Below are positions 48,304-57,021 of a stretch of DNA of 64,000 nucleotides, piece by piece. Within the stretch, counting starts at the first letter, position 1. Every line of letters starts with the position of its first letter. This DNA comes from Alloalcanivorax xenomutans (GTDB taxonomy: Bacteria; Pseudomonadota; Gammaproteobacteria; Pseudomonadales; Alcanivoracaceae). The position numbers and the translations under genes were made by a program. Below the pieces are notes generated by a model. That model did no database searches, was not told the DNA's origin, and worked only from the letters and a program-made list of their open reading frames with translations. The stretch covers positions 47,380-111,379 of the forward strand of contig NZ_OBMO01000019.1 in NCBI RefSeq assembly GCF_900217905.1, written 5' to 3'.

Positions 48304-49371
48304 ATGACCATCGAATGGACCCAAGAGGACCTCGAGGCGCGGGAAGAACAGGTGCGGATGATCCGTGACAGCGCGGTGACGCTGGTGTCCCGTCATGGTG
48401 CGTTGGAGCGGGCCCGCGAAACCCGCTACAGCGACCTCGGCCTGGATCCCGCGATCTGGCGGGAATTCTGTGAAATGGGTTGGACCGGCCTGCGTGTGCC
48501 GGAAGAGAAAGGCGGTGCCGGTCTGGGCATGCTGGAATACGTGGCGCTGCTGGAGGAGCTTGGCAAAGGCCTGGTGCCGGAGCCGTTGATTGAAGGCGCG
48601 CTTACCGCCGCGCTGTTGCCGCAAGCCGCCGCCACCGCGCATATCCAGGGCGAGCAACTGATTCTGCCGGCCGGGATCGGGGGCGTTGACCAGCCGCCGG
48701 TGTGCCGTGATAACGCGTTGGATGGCGAGGTGCGCCGGGTGTCCCTGGCCAGTGCCGCCGATGCCTTCCTGGTGGCCTGTGATCAGGGACTGGCGTTGGT
48801 GGACAAGGACGCCGCCGGGCTGACCCTGGAACGTCAGTTGCAGCAGGACGGTTCCCACGTTGCCACCGTGAAGTTCAATAACACGCCGGTGCGGGAATTG
48901 GTGAGCAGCGTCGATGTGGATGCCGCGCTGGAAGACGCCACCCTGGGGTGTGCCGCCTACCTGCTGGGTGTGATGCAGGCGGCGTTTGATGAAACCCTCT
49001 CCTATCTGAAAATCCGCCGTCAGTTCGGTAAGGAAATCGGCAGTTTCCAGGCCCTGCAGCATCGCGCCGTGGACCTGAAAATCCAGATCGAACTGACGCG
49101 CGCCATGGTCACCAGCGCCGCCCGCGCCATCGATCAGGAATTCCCCATCGAACGCATTCGCCGCGCCGTGTCCACCGCCCGGGTAAAAGCCTCCACCGCC
49201 GCCATGCTGGTGACCCGCGAAGCAGTGCAGTTCCACGGCGGCATCGGTTACACCGACGAAGCCGACATCGGTTTGTTCCCGCGCAAGGTGCTGGTGCTGC
49301 TCAACCGTTTTGGCGGTGTCGACGGCCACAAACGCCGTTTCATGTCACTGATCGATGAGGAGGACGCCTGA
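48304..49371 (+). CDS. acyl-CoA dehydrogenase family protein, small-subunit type
   Basis: 355 residues. C-terminal ACAD helices are clear (SYLKIRRQFGKEIGSFQALQHRAVDLK; VQFHGGIGYTDEADIGLFPRKV), while the N-terminal and middle domains are short and lack the usual GYSEP motif. This matches the weaker subunit of heteromeric dehydrogenases; the partner is probably the ACAD at 50138. Its stop and the next ATG overlap. Confidence 0.85.
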   Translation: MTIEWTQEDLEAREEQVRMIRDSAVTLVSRHGALERARETRYSDLGLDPAIWREFCEMGWTGLRVPEEKGGAGLGMLEYVALLEELGKGLVPEPLIEGALTAALLPQAAATAHIQGEQLILPAGIGGVDQPPVCRDNALDGEVRRVSLASAADAFLVACDQGLALVDKDAAGLTLERQLQQDGSHVATVKFNNTPVRELVSSVDVDAALEDATLGCAAYLLGVMQAAFDETLSYLKIRRQFGKEIGSFQALQHRAVDLKIQIELTRAMVTSAARAIDQEFPIERIRRAVSTARVKASTAAMLVTREAVQFHGGIGYTDEADIGLFPRKVLVLLNRFGGVDGHKRRFMSLIDEEDA

Positions 49372-50135
49372 TGAGCGGTCCCTTGCTGTCTCGCCGTGAA
49401 GGCAACTGCCAGGTGCTCACGTTCAATGCGCCGGCCCGTAAAAACGCGCTCTCCATGGAAATGCGCGCCGAGCTCTATGACGCCTTGCTGGCGGCGGAGC
49501 AGGACGCCGGGGTGCGTTGCGTGGTGATCACCGGCGCCGAAGGCACCTTCTGTGCCGGCGGCGACATCGGCCAAATGAACGAAACCCAACTGGCCAGTGC
49601 CCGCACCCGCATGCGCCGCAATACCCGCCTGGTGCAGCAGATGCTGACCATGGGCAAGCCGCTGATCGCCGCCGTGGAAGGCTGGGCGGTGGGCGCCGGT
49701 TTTTCCCTGGCGATGGCCTGCGACACGGTGATCGCCGCGGACAACGCCCGCTTTCAATCGGGCTTTGGCAAAGTGGGATTGGCCGCGGATCTGGGATTGT
49801 TTCACACCTTGCCGTCCCGGGTCGGCATGGCTCGCGCGCGTCAGATCCTGATGTACAACCAGCGGCTGGAAGCCGCCGAGGCCCTGAGCCTGGGTGTGGT
49901 GGACAGCATGGTGGAGGCCGGCCAGTCCCTGCAAGCCGCCTTGCAACAGGCCGAGGCCCTGAACGATCAGGCACCGCTGGCGGTGGCCGCCACCAAGGCC
50001 ATGCTCGCCGGTCAGTTGGAATGGGCCTTCACCCGTGAGGTGGATTGGCAGAGCCAATTGCTGATCAGCGCCGACCACCAGGAAGGCAAAGCCGCCTTCG
50101 CCGAAAAACGCGCACCCCGTTTCGGAGGTAACTGA
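49371..50135 (+). CDS. crotonase-family enoyl-CoA isomerase (PaaG-like)
   Basis: 254 residues. Oxyanion-hole motif AGGDIGQM and helix GAGFSLAMACD. Both glutamates of true hydratases are missing: the first position is in GAGFSL and the second in GFGKVGLAADLG, where an aspartate matches the catalytic Asp of PaaG-type isomerases (PDAGG). It should shift a double bond rather than add water. This division of labour fits the separate MaoC hydratase. Confidence 0.82.
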   Translation: MSGPLLSRREGNCQVLTFNAPARKNALSMEMRAELYDALLAAEQDAGVRCVVITGAEGTFCAGGDIGQMNETQLASARTRMRRNTRLVQQMLTMGKPLIAAVEGWAVGAGFSLAMACDTVIAADNARFQSGFGKVGLAADLGLFHTLPSRVGMARARQILMYNQRLEAAEALSLGVVDSMVEAGQSLQAALQQAEALNDQAPLAVAATKAMLAGQLEWAFTREVDWQSQLLISADHQEGKAAFAEKRAPRFGGN

Positions 50136-50137
50136 AC

Positions 50138-51295
50138 ATGGCTGAGCAAAACACCGACTACAACAGCATGAGCGACGAAGACTTCCGTGTCATGGTGCGC
50201 CGCTGGCTGGAACAAAACTATCCGGAGGAAATCCGTAATCCGCCGTACCGGTTGGGTATCGGTCCCTGCCGCCCCTGGTACCAGAAGCTGTCGGAAAAAG
50301 GCTGGCTGGCACCGGGTTGGCCCGCCGAGCACGGCGGTATGGGTCTCAGCGCCGGCAAGCAGCTGGCGATGATGGAGGAGATGGAAAATTACGGCTGCGC
50401 CCGTCTGCCGGACTCCGGCATCACCATGCTCGGTCCGCTGCTGATCCGTTACGGCAGCGACGAGCAGAAAGCGCACTTTCTGCCGAAGATCATTAACGGC
50501 GAGCACATCTGGTGCCAGGGTTATTCCGAGCCCAACGCCGGCTCCGACCTGGCGGGCCTGCGCACTGAAGCGCTGCTCGATGGTGACGAATGGGTAATCA
50601 ACGGCCAGAAAATCTGGACCACCATGGCCACCGAGGCCAACTGGATCTTCGTGTTGGTGCGCACCAGCCGTGAAGGCAAGCCGCAGCAAGGCATCAGCTT
50701 CCTGCTGGTGCCGATGGACAGCCCCGGTATTGAAGTGCGGCCGATTCCCAATCTGGAACGCCAGGCCGAATTCGCCGAAGTGTTCTTCACCGACGTGCGC
50801 GTGCCGAAGGCCAATCTGGTGGGCGAGGTCAACAAGGGCTGGAGCATGGCCAAGGCGCTGCTCGGCTTCGAACGGATTTTCCTCGGCTCGCCGAAGCAAT
50901 CTTCCAACGCCCTGGTGCGGGTGGAGCGTCTGGCGCGCCGGCTCGGTGTTTGGAACGACCCGCTGTTCCAGGACCGTTACACCACTCTGGCGATGGACCT
51001 GGATTGCCACAAAGCGCTTTACGAGCACTACGCGGATCAGTTGAAACGCGGCGAGTCCCTGGGGCCGGACGTCTCCATGCTGAAAGTGCACCAGTCCGAG
51101 TTGTATCAACGCATCAGCGAACTGGCGTTGCTCACTGCCGGCGAGGATTCCGGCACGCTGGAGCCCTTGCCCGGTGACCCGGATCTGCATCCGGCGGGGA
51201 TCTTCATTCAGTCGCGGCCCACCACCATCTACGGTGGCAGTAACGAAATTCAACGCAATATTCTGGCCAAACACGTCCTCGGGCTGCCGTCCTGA
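50138..51295 (+). CDS. acyl-CoA dehydrogenase, large-subunit type
   Basis: 385 residues: GYSEPNAGSDLAGLRTEA, NGQKIWTTMATEANW and the C-terminal YGGSNEIQRNILAKHVLGL. Complete flavin-binding ACAD; likely forms a complex with the subunit at 48304. Only 2 bases separate it from the isomerase gene. Introduces the alpha-beta double bond of the CoA ester. Confidence 0.88.
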   Translation: MAEQNTDYNSMSDEDFRVMVRRWLEQNYPEEIRNPPYRLGIGPCRPWYQKLSEKGWLAPGWPAEHGGMGLSAGKQLAMMEEMENYGCARLPDSGITMLGPLLIRYGSDEQKAHFLPKIINGEHIWCQGYSEPNAGSDLAGLRTEALLDGDEWVINGQKIWTTMATEANWIFVLVRTSREGKPQQGISFLLVPMDSPGIEVRPIPNLERQAEFAEVFFTDVRVPKANLVGEVNKGWSMAKALLGFERIFLGSPKQSSNALVRVERLARRLGVWNDPLFQDRYTTLAMDLDCHKALYEHYADQLKRGESLGPDVSMLKVHQSELYQRISELALLTAGEDSGTLEPLPGDPDLHPAGIFIQSRPTTIYGGSNEIQRNILAKHVLGLPS

Positions 51296-51322
51296 GACAA
51301 AAGTATCAACGGGAGAGAAATC

Positions 51323-52243
51323 ATGGCACAACAACCCATGCTGGAAGACAAAGTCGTCATCGTCACCGGTGGTGGTGGCGGTGTAGGCCGCGCCTATGTT
51401 CTGGCGGCCGCCGCCGCCGGCGCCAAAGTGGTGATCAACGACATCGGCGTATCCCTCACCGGTGAAGGCGGTTCGCAAAGCCCGGCGGAAGAAACCCTCG
51501 CCATGGTGCGCGAGCTGGGCGGCGAAGGCGTCATCAACACCGACAGCGTGTCCGACTGGGACAGCGCCCGCCGCATCGTCGATTGCGCGCAGGATCACTT
51601 CGGCCGTCTCGACGCGGTGGTCAACAACGCCGGTGTGCTGCGCGACGTCATGTTCCACAAAATGTCACTGGAAGAGTGGCAGCTGGTGGTGGACGTTCAC
51701 CTCAACGGCACTTTCTATGTAAGCCGTGCCGCCGCCGAAATTTTCCGCAAGCAGCACAGTGGTGCCTACATTCATACTGTCAGCACCTCCGGTTTGATCG
51801 GTAACTTTGGCCAGGCCAACTATTCCGCCGCGAAACTGGGCATCGCCGCGCTGTCCAAGTCCATCGCTCTGGACATGCAGCGTTACGGCGTGCGTTCCAA
51901 CTGCATCGCGCCGTTCGCCTGGAGCCGCATGACCAGCTCCATTCCCGCCCGCACCGACGAAGAAAAAGCGCGAGTGGAAAAACTCAAGCAAATGACTCCG
52001 GACAAGAACGCGCCTCTGGTGGTGTTCCTGGCCTCGGATCAGGCCCAGGACATCAGTGGCCAGATCTTCTCCGTGCGCAACAACGAGATTTTCACCATGG
52101 GCCAGAGCCGTCCGCTCAAAAGCGTGCACCGTGGCGAAGGCTGGACTCCGGAAACCGTGGCCGATCACGCCATCCCGGCACTGAAGTCCACCTTCTATCC
52201 GCTGGAGCGCAGCGGCGACGTGTTCAGCTGGGACCCGATTTAA
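51323..52243 (+). CDS. SDR dehydrogenase, HSD17B4/MFE-2 type
   Basis: 306 residues. TGGGGGVGRAYVLAAAAAGAKVVINDIG coenzyme motif, NNAG, and catalytic YSAAK. The extended C-terminal part (after residue 240) is characteristic of the peroxisomal MFE-2 (3R)-hydroxyacyl-CoA dehydrogenase domain. Together with the MaoC hydratase it rebuilds MFE-2 from two genes. Ribosome site GGGAGAG. REP sequence follows its stop. Confidence 0.88.
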   Translation: MAQQPMLEDKVVIVTGGGGGVGRAYVLAAAAAGAKVVINDIGVSLTGEGGSQSPAEETLAMVRELGGEGVINTDSVSDWDSARRIVDCAQDHFGRLDAVVNNAGVLRDVMFHKMSLEEWQLVVDVHLNGTFYVSRAAAEIFRKQHSGAYIHTVSTSGLIGNFGQANYSAAKLGIAALSKSIALDMQRYGVRSNCIAPFAWSRMTSSIPARTDEEKARVEKLKQMTPDKNAPLVVFLASDQAQDISGQIFSVRNNEIFTMGQSRPLKSVHRGEGWTPETVADHAIPALKSTFYPLERSGDVFSWDPI

Positions 52244-52255
52244 CAGGGCATTCCC

Positions 52256-52395
52256 AGCACCCGATGTAGCTGCGAAGCCGCTGTGGGAGCTTGTCCGGGC
52301 GGCGGGCCGCTGCAAGCGAATGTGCCAACGCCGGAGGGCTGGAATTCGCCAGCAGGCTGGCTCCCACAGACCATGCCACGAAGCCGCTGACAACA
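52256..52395. repeat. REP cluster with variant loop
   Basis: Several arms (CTGTGGGAGCTTGTCC..., CTGGCTCCCACAG, repeated GAAGCCGCTG). The first arm carries an insertion TGTCCGGGCGGCG shared with the copy near 55670. Fills the gap between the SDR gene and the TRAP genes. Confidence 0.75.
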
Positions 52396-52445
52396 ACCCG
52401 AGCCTGACTTTTCACGACCAACACTCGACAATAAGGATAATCATT

Positions 52446-53585
52446 ATGTTCAAGTCCCTCGCCAAATGGGCGGCGCTGGCCGCTCTGCCTCTGGCCGCCG
52501 CGCACGGCGCGCTGGCCGACGACGTCAACCTGGAACGTTCCATGCTCTGGAGCGCCTACGATGTGGGCTCCTCCGGTTATACCGAAGCCTCAATGATCGC
52601 CGACGCGATGATGAAAGAGTACGGCGTGCGTATTCGCATCATGCCTTCCGGTACTGCTATTGGCCGTCTCAAGCCGCTGGAAACCGGCCGGGTCAAATTC
52701 GCGTTCCTCGCCACCGAAACCTATTTCGCCGCTGAAGGGATCTACGATTTCGCCAGCCCTGACTGGGGCCCCCAGGATCTGCGTGTGCTGCTGGGCCGTC
52801 CGGCCTCGGTGTCGCTGGCCACCGCCGCCGATGCCAACATCAAGACGCTCGAGGATCTGCGTGGCAAGCGCGTGGCCTATGTGGAGGCCAACCCTTCGGT
52901 GAACATCAAGGCCGAAGCGCTGATGGCGTCCGCCGGTCTGACCTGGGACGACGTCCAGCAGGTGCGCCTGCCGTCCTATGGCGCGTCCCTGCGCGGCATG
53001 ATCGAAGACACCGTCGATGCCGCCATCGTGTCTCCGGGAGCGCCGACGCTTTACGAGCTGGCGTCCAGCCCCCGTGGCCTGGCCTGGCCGCATATTCCCC
53101 TGGATGACGAGGAGGCCTGGGACCGTCTGAACAAAGTGGCGCCGATCTTCGAAGCCGCCATGGAAACCGTGGGCGCCGGCATGTCCGAGGACAACCCGGC
53201 ACCGATGGCGGCGTACCGCTACCCGATGATCGTCACCTACGCCGCGCTCACCGATGACGAAGCCTACAACATGACCAAGGCAGTGGTGTCCACCTACGAC
53301 CTGTACAAGGACTCCAATCCGGTGATGCCCCGCTGGGACGTGAAGTTGTCCGGACGTCCGCCGGTGGATGCACCTTTCCACCCCGGTGCGATTCGCTACC
53401 TGAAGGAAATCGGCGTGTGGACCGCCGAGGACGACAAATGGAACCAGAAGCGTATCGAGCATCTTCAGAAAGTGAAGGCCGCGTGGGAAGCCGCGCGTGA
53501 CGAAGCGAAAACCAAAGGCATCAGTGACGACGCCTGGCCGCAATTCTGGATGGACTACCGCAAAGAGGCCCTGAGCGCCGGTTGA
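52446..53585 (+). CDS. TAXI-family TRAP transporter solute-binding protein
   Basis: 379 residues from the ATG at 52446, after AAGGATAA. Signal peptide ALPLAAAHGALA, then a type II periplasmic binding fold with TAXI-family features (SGYTEASMIADAMMKEYGVRIRIMPSGTAIGRL; DLRGKRVAYVEANPSVNIKAEALM). It captures an organic acid for the fused permease that follows 88 bases downstream. The binding protein and catabolic genes point to the same substrate. Confidence 0.87.
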   Translation: MFKSLAKWAALAALPLAAAHGALADDVNLERSMLWSAYDVGSSGYTEASMIADAMMKEYGVRIRIMPSGTAIGRLKPLETGRVKFAFLATETYFAAEGIYDFASPDWGPQDLRVLLGRPASVSLATAADANIKTLEDLRGKRVAYVEANPSVNIKAEALMASAGLTWDDVQQVRLPSYGASLRGMIEDTVDAAIVSPGAPTLYELASSPRGLAWPHIPLDDEEAWDRLNKVAPIFEAAMETVGAGMSEDNPAPMAAYRYPMIVTYAALTDDEAYNMTKAVVSTYDLYKDSNPVMPRWDVKLSGRPPVDAPFHPGAIRYLKEIGVWTAEDDKWNQKRIEHLQKVKAAWEAARDEAKTKGISDDAWPQFWMDYRKEALSAG

Positions 53586-53673
53586 GACCGCTCAGGCTTG
53601 TGAGCGAAACGGTCGCGCGGTGATCCCGTCGCGGCCGCTTCGCCGCCATCGACTGAATGACGGAGAAACCACC

Positions 53674-55623
53674 ATGCAGGCCGAAACCAATCCCGACGCC
53701 GCCCCGGCCACGAGCCCGGAAGGGGAGGCCACACGGGTATCCGGCGCCGCTTACGTCGCTGTCTTGATACTGTCCGCCGTGGGACTGACCCTGGCGGTGA
53801 ACCAGGTTTTTACACTCAATCTGTTCGGCTTTCAGCCACTGAGTACCGCTTTCTATTATCTGTTGATCGGCGTGTTCGTGGCCGTGGCTTTTCTGGTCTT
53901 CCCCGCCACCAAGGGCAGTCGTGGGCGGGTGCCGTGGTACGACTGGCTACTGGCGTTGGCAACGCTGGCGGTGGGCGTTTACTTCTCCTCCAACGCGGCC
54001 ACCATTATCAACAGTGGCTGGGATATCGACGCGCCGATGTTGCCCACGGTGCTGTCCGGAGTGCTGGTCCTGATCGCTCTGGAGGGCGTGCGCCGTTGCG
54101 GCGGCACCGTCCTGTTGCTGGTGTGTCTGGTTTTCAGTATCTATCCGCTGTTCGCCGACAGCATGCCCGGCGTGTTGTGGGGATCCCAATACACCCTGGA
54201 GGAAGCCGTGCGCGCCAACGCCATGGGCGTGGAGAGCATCATCGGCATTCCCATGCGCGTGGTGGCGGATTTGCTGATCGGTTTCATCGTCTTCGGTGTG
54301 GTGCTGACGGTGTCCGGCGGCGGTGATTTCTTCATGAAGCTGGCCTACGCGCTGATGGGCTCCCGCCGTGGTGGGCCGGCCAAGGTCTCGATTCTGTCCT
54401 CGGGCTTTTTCGGCAGCCTTTCCGGCAGCGCCGTGTCCAATGTGCTGTCCACCGGCCCGATGACCATCCCCACCATGAAGCGCTACGGTTACCCCGGCAC
54501 CTATGCCGCCGCGGTGGAAGCCTGTGCCTCCACTGGCGGTACCATCATGCCTCCGATCATGGGCGCGGTGGCGTTTATCATGGCGTCCTTTCTCAATGTC
54601 CCGTACCTGGAAGTGGCGTCCGCCGCTCTGGTGCCGGCGCTGTTTTTCTATTTGATCCTGTTCCTGCAGGCGGACGCGCACGCCGCGCGCAAGGGACTGA
54701 AAGGACTGCCAAAGGAAGAGCTGCCATCGGTGGTGAAAACCCTGCTGGAAGGCTGGATCTACCTGTTCAGCCTGGCGCTGCTGGTCTTTCTGCTGCTGGC
54801 CTGGCGTATCGAATCCATGGCGCCGTTCTACGCGTCCGTGGCGCTGCTGGTGACCGCATTGGTGTTGCATCGTGGCGGTAACCGCAAGCGGGTGATCCTG
54901 GATGTGATCGTCGAGTCCGGAAAAAACGTGGCCAACCTGGTGGCGATTCTGGCCGGCATCGGGCTGGTGGTGGGGGCGCTGTCCCTGACTGGCGCCGGCA
55001 CGGCTTTTTCCCGTGAACTGATCCAGTATGCCGGCGACAACGTGGCACTGCTGTTGATACTGGGCGCGCTCACCAGCTTCGTACTGGGCATGGGCATGAC
55101 CGCCAGCGCCTGCTACATCTTCCTGGCTATCGTGCTGGCACCGGCGCTGGTGAAAATGGGCCTGGACCCGGTGGCCAGCCACATGTTCATTCTCTATTGG
55201 GGCATGCTGTCCTACATCACGCCGCCGGTGGCACTGGCGTCGATCACCGCCGCCGGTGTGGCCGGCGAACCGGCGATGAAGACCGCCTTCCAGTCCTTCA
55301 AGTTGGGATCGGTGCTGTTCATTCTGCCGTTCCTGTTCGTGGTGGAACCGGAACTGATTCTGCGCGGCGAACCGATGCTTATTGTCCGCTACGTCATCAC
55401 CGCCGCCATTGGTGTCTGGATGCTGTCCGCCGGGTTGGAACGTTACGCCTATTTCCACGGCGCGTTGAGCCGCTTCAAGGCGTTGCTGTTCCTGATCGGC
55501 GGCCTGCTGATGATGGTGCCCGGCTGGGAGACGGACGTGGCCGGCGTGGCACTGGTGGGGCTGGTTTACCTCAGCGGTCTGCTACTGCCCGGAACCCGGA
55601 AGGACGCGCAAACCGAAACCTGA
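53674..55623 (+). CDS. TRAP transporter fused permease (DctQM-type)
   Basis: 649 residues from the ATG at 53674, after GGAGAAACC. About 16-18 membrane spans: DctQ-like small domain at the N-terminus fused to a DctM-like large domain with SGSAVSNVLSTGPMTIPTMKRYGYPGTYAAAVEACASTGGTIMPPIMGAVAF and GMGMTASACYIFLAIVLAPALVKMG. This fused form typically pairs with TAXI binding proteins. Sodium-driven acid uptake is expected. Confidence 0.92.
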   Translation: MQAETNPDAAPATSPEGEATRVSGAAYVAVLILSAVGLTLAVNQVFTLNLFGFQPLSTAFYYLLIGVFVAVAFLVFPATKGSRGRVPWYDWLLALATLAVGVYFSSNAATIINSGWDIDAPMLPTVLSGVLVLIALEGVRRCGGTVLLLVCLVFSIYPLFADSMPGVLWGSQYTLEEAVRANAMGVESIIGIPMRVVADLLIGFIVFGVVLTVSGGGDFFMKLAYALMGSRRGGPAKVSILSSGFFGSLSGSAVSNVLSTGPMTIPTMKRYGYPGTYAAAVEACASTGGTIMPPIMGAVAFIMASFLNVPYLEVASAALVPALFFYLILFLQADAHAARKGLKGLPKEELPSVVKTLLEGWIYLFSLALLVFLLLAWRIESMAPFYASVALLVTALVLHRGGNRKRVILDVIVESGKNVANLVAILAGIGLVVGALSLTGAGTAFSRELIQYAGDNVALLLILGALTSFVLGMGMTASACYIFLAIVLAPALVKMGLDPVASHMFILYWGMLSYITPPVALASITAAGVAGEPAMKTAFQSFKLGSVLFILPFLFVVEPELILRGEPMLIVRYVITAAIGVWMLSAGLERYAYFHGALSRFKALLFLIGGLLMMVPGWETDVAGVALVGLVYLSGLLLPGTRKDAQTET

Positions 55624-55647
55624 ACCGTCGCTCTGTTACAGACAGAC

Positions 55648-55785
55648 CGGCCTACGAAGCCGCTGTGGGAAACTGTCCGGGCGGCGCTCCGCTTGGCAGT
55701 GAATGGGGCCCTGAAGATATGCCTCAGGCCAGTTCGCTGGCAAGCCAGCTTCCCACAGAACAGGAGTCACGAAGCCGCTGTAACG
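55648..55785. repeat. REP cluster with variant loop
   Basis: Arms GAAGCCGCTGTGGGAAAC and AAGCCAGCTTCCCACAG in opposite orientation, with TGTCCGGGCGGCG in the loop as at 52272. Separates the TRAP permease from the citrate-synthase-like gene. Confidence 0.75.
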
Positions 55786-55829
55786 CGATCCGTTCTTTCA
55801 TACCAACGAACCCAAACGAGGAAGTCACC

Positions 55830-56612
55830 ATGGCTCGTCAAAACAAACCGATTCGCTCCGACATCGCCTGGAGTACCCGTGACCGTATCGAAGTGCGGGG
55901 CAAGGATCTGCCCAATGAAATTCTCGGGCACATGAATCTGGGGGATCTCGCCTACCTGCAACTGACCGGGAAAGCGCCCACCGAGCAGCAATCCAAGGTG
56001 TTCAACGCCATCGTCATCACCCTGGTGGAACACGGTATCACGCCGTCCGCGTTGGCCGCCCGTATCACCTATGCCGGCGCGCCGGAATCCCTGCAAGCGG
56101 CGGTGGCCGCCGGCCTGTGCGGTCTTGGCACGGTGTTCGTCGGCAGCATGGAAGGCGCCTCGAAAATGCTTTATGAAGCGCTGCCGGATCCGAAAGCCGA
56201 TGTGGATCTGGAGGCTCTGGCGGATCAAGTGGTCGCCGACTTCCGTGGCCGCAAGCAAATCATTCCTGGCCTTGGCCACCCGCTGCACAAGCCGGTGGAT
56301 CCTCGCACCCCGCGGCTGTTCCAGATCGCCGAGGAGAACGGCCTGTCCGGTCGCTACGTGGATCTGATGCAGCGCATCGCCGCCAAAGCCGAAGCGGCTT
56401 CCGGCAAACAACTGCCGATCAATGCCACTGGCGCCATCGGCGCGATCTGCTGTGAATTCGGTTTCCCCTGGAAAATCGTGCGCGGCTTCGGCGTCATGGC
56501 CCGCGCCATCGGCCTGGTGGGGCACATCCTGGAAGAATCGGAGAACCCCATGGGCGTGGAAATCTGGCAACGCGTGGAAGACGAAGCCACCGCCCATATT
56601 CGCCCGGAATAA
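55830..56612 (+). CDS. citrate-synthase-fold protein, annotated type citryl-CoA lyase
   Basis: 260 residues from the ATG at 55830, after GAGGAAG. Short citrate-synthase superfamily protein covering only the C-terminal core (GLGHPLHKPVDPRTPRLF; FGVMARAIGLVGHILEE). Compared with ATP-citrate lyase, the first active-site histidine (FGHAGA) is replaced by GSMEGAS and the catalytic aspartate (NVDG) by NATG; the GHR-type histidine is kept. It may therefore cleave a different CoA ester, or not be a lyase. Co-directional with the IclR-cluster genes. Confidence 0.78.
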   Translation: MARQNKPIRSDIAWSTRDRIEVRGKDLPNEILGHMNLGDLAYLQLTGKAPTEQQSKVFNAIVITLVEHGITPSALAARITYAGAPESLQAAVAAGLCGLGTVFVGSMEGASKMLYEALPDPKADVDLEALADQVVADFRGRKQIIPGLGHPLHKPVDPRTPRLFQIAEENGLSGRYVDLMQRIAAKAEAASGKQLPINATGAIGAICCEFGFPWKIVRGFGVMARAIGLVGHILEESENPMGVEIWQRVEDEATAHIRPE

Positions 56613-56619
56613 GTCAAAC

Positions 56620-56712
56620 CTTCCCTTGCAAGCAAGCTTCCCACAGCCATGCTACGACGCCGCTGTGGGAAGCTGGCTTGCCAGCGAATAGGCTCTCGGT
56701 CGCGTAGCCACC
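56620..56712. repeat. REP pair between convergent genes
   Basis: GCAAGCTTCCCACAG and CTGTGGGAAGCTGGCTTG arms, about 10 bases apart, followed by CCAGCGAATAGG. Likely also ends both transcripts. Confidence 0.75.
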
Positions 56713-56718
56713 TCTGAA

Positions 56719-57021
56719 TCATCCCTCGTTGGCTAGCGTCTCCACGATCACCTCGGGGTGGCGAAAGGCAATCGCGATCAGTGTCCGGGCGGCGCCGGAC
56801 GGCGTGCGCCGACCCTGTTCCCATTCCTGCAGAGTGCGATGGGAAATATTCAGAGCCCGGGCAAATTCAGACTGGGACAAACCGGTCCGGTGACGGGCCT
56901 GGGCCACTTCGTTGTCACTCACTTCGGTTCTGCGGGCAACGTAGCCGGCTTTCATCTCCCGAACCGATTGCAACAGCTTCTTACCCAGTTCCTCTCCGGT
57001 CAGAGCTTTATCCTTGGCCAT
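56719..57021 (-). CDS. helix-turn-helix antitoxin (HigA-like)
   Basis: 100 residues. Cro/C1-type HTH at about 45-95 (RTGLSQSEFARALNISHRTLQEWEQGRRTPSGAARTLI). Begins inside the end of the toxin frame (14-base overlap), the toxin-first order typical of HigBA. Intact, so it can still bind the operator at 57338-57354. Confidence 0.88.
   Translation of the reverse strand: MAKDKALTGEELGKKLLQSVREMKAGYVARRTEVSDNEVAQARHRTGLSQSEFARALNISHRTLQEWEQGRRTPSGAARTLIAIAFRHPEVIVETLANEG

Noticed and set aside
53947..55458. 503-codon minus-strand frame opposite the TRAP permease
   Set aside because: Antisense translation made mostly of His, Gln, Gly and Arg; the plus strand encodes a typical membrane permease.
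55197..55829. 211-codon upstream extension of the citrate-synthase-like gene
   Set aside because: It overlaps the TRAP permease and REP DNA. The ATG at 55830 has GAGGAAG before it and starts the conserved sequence.
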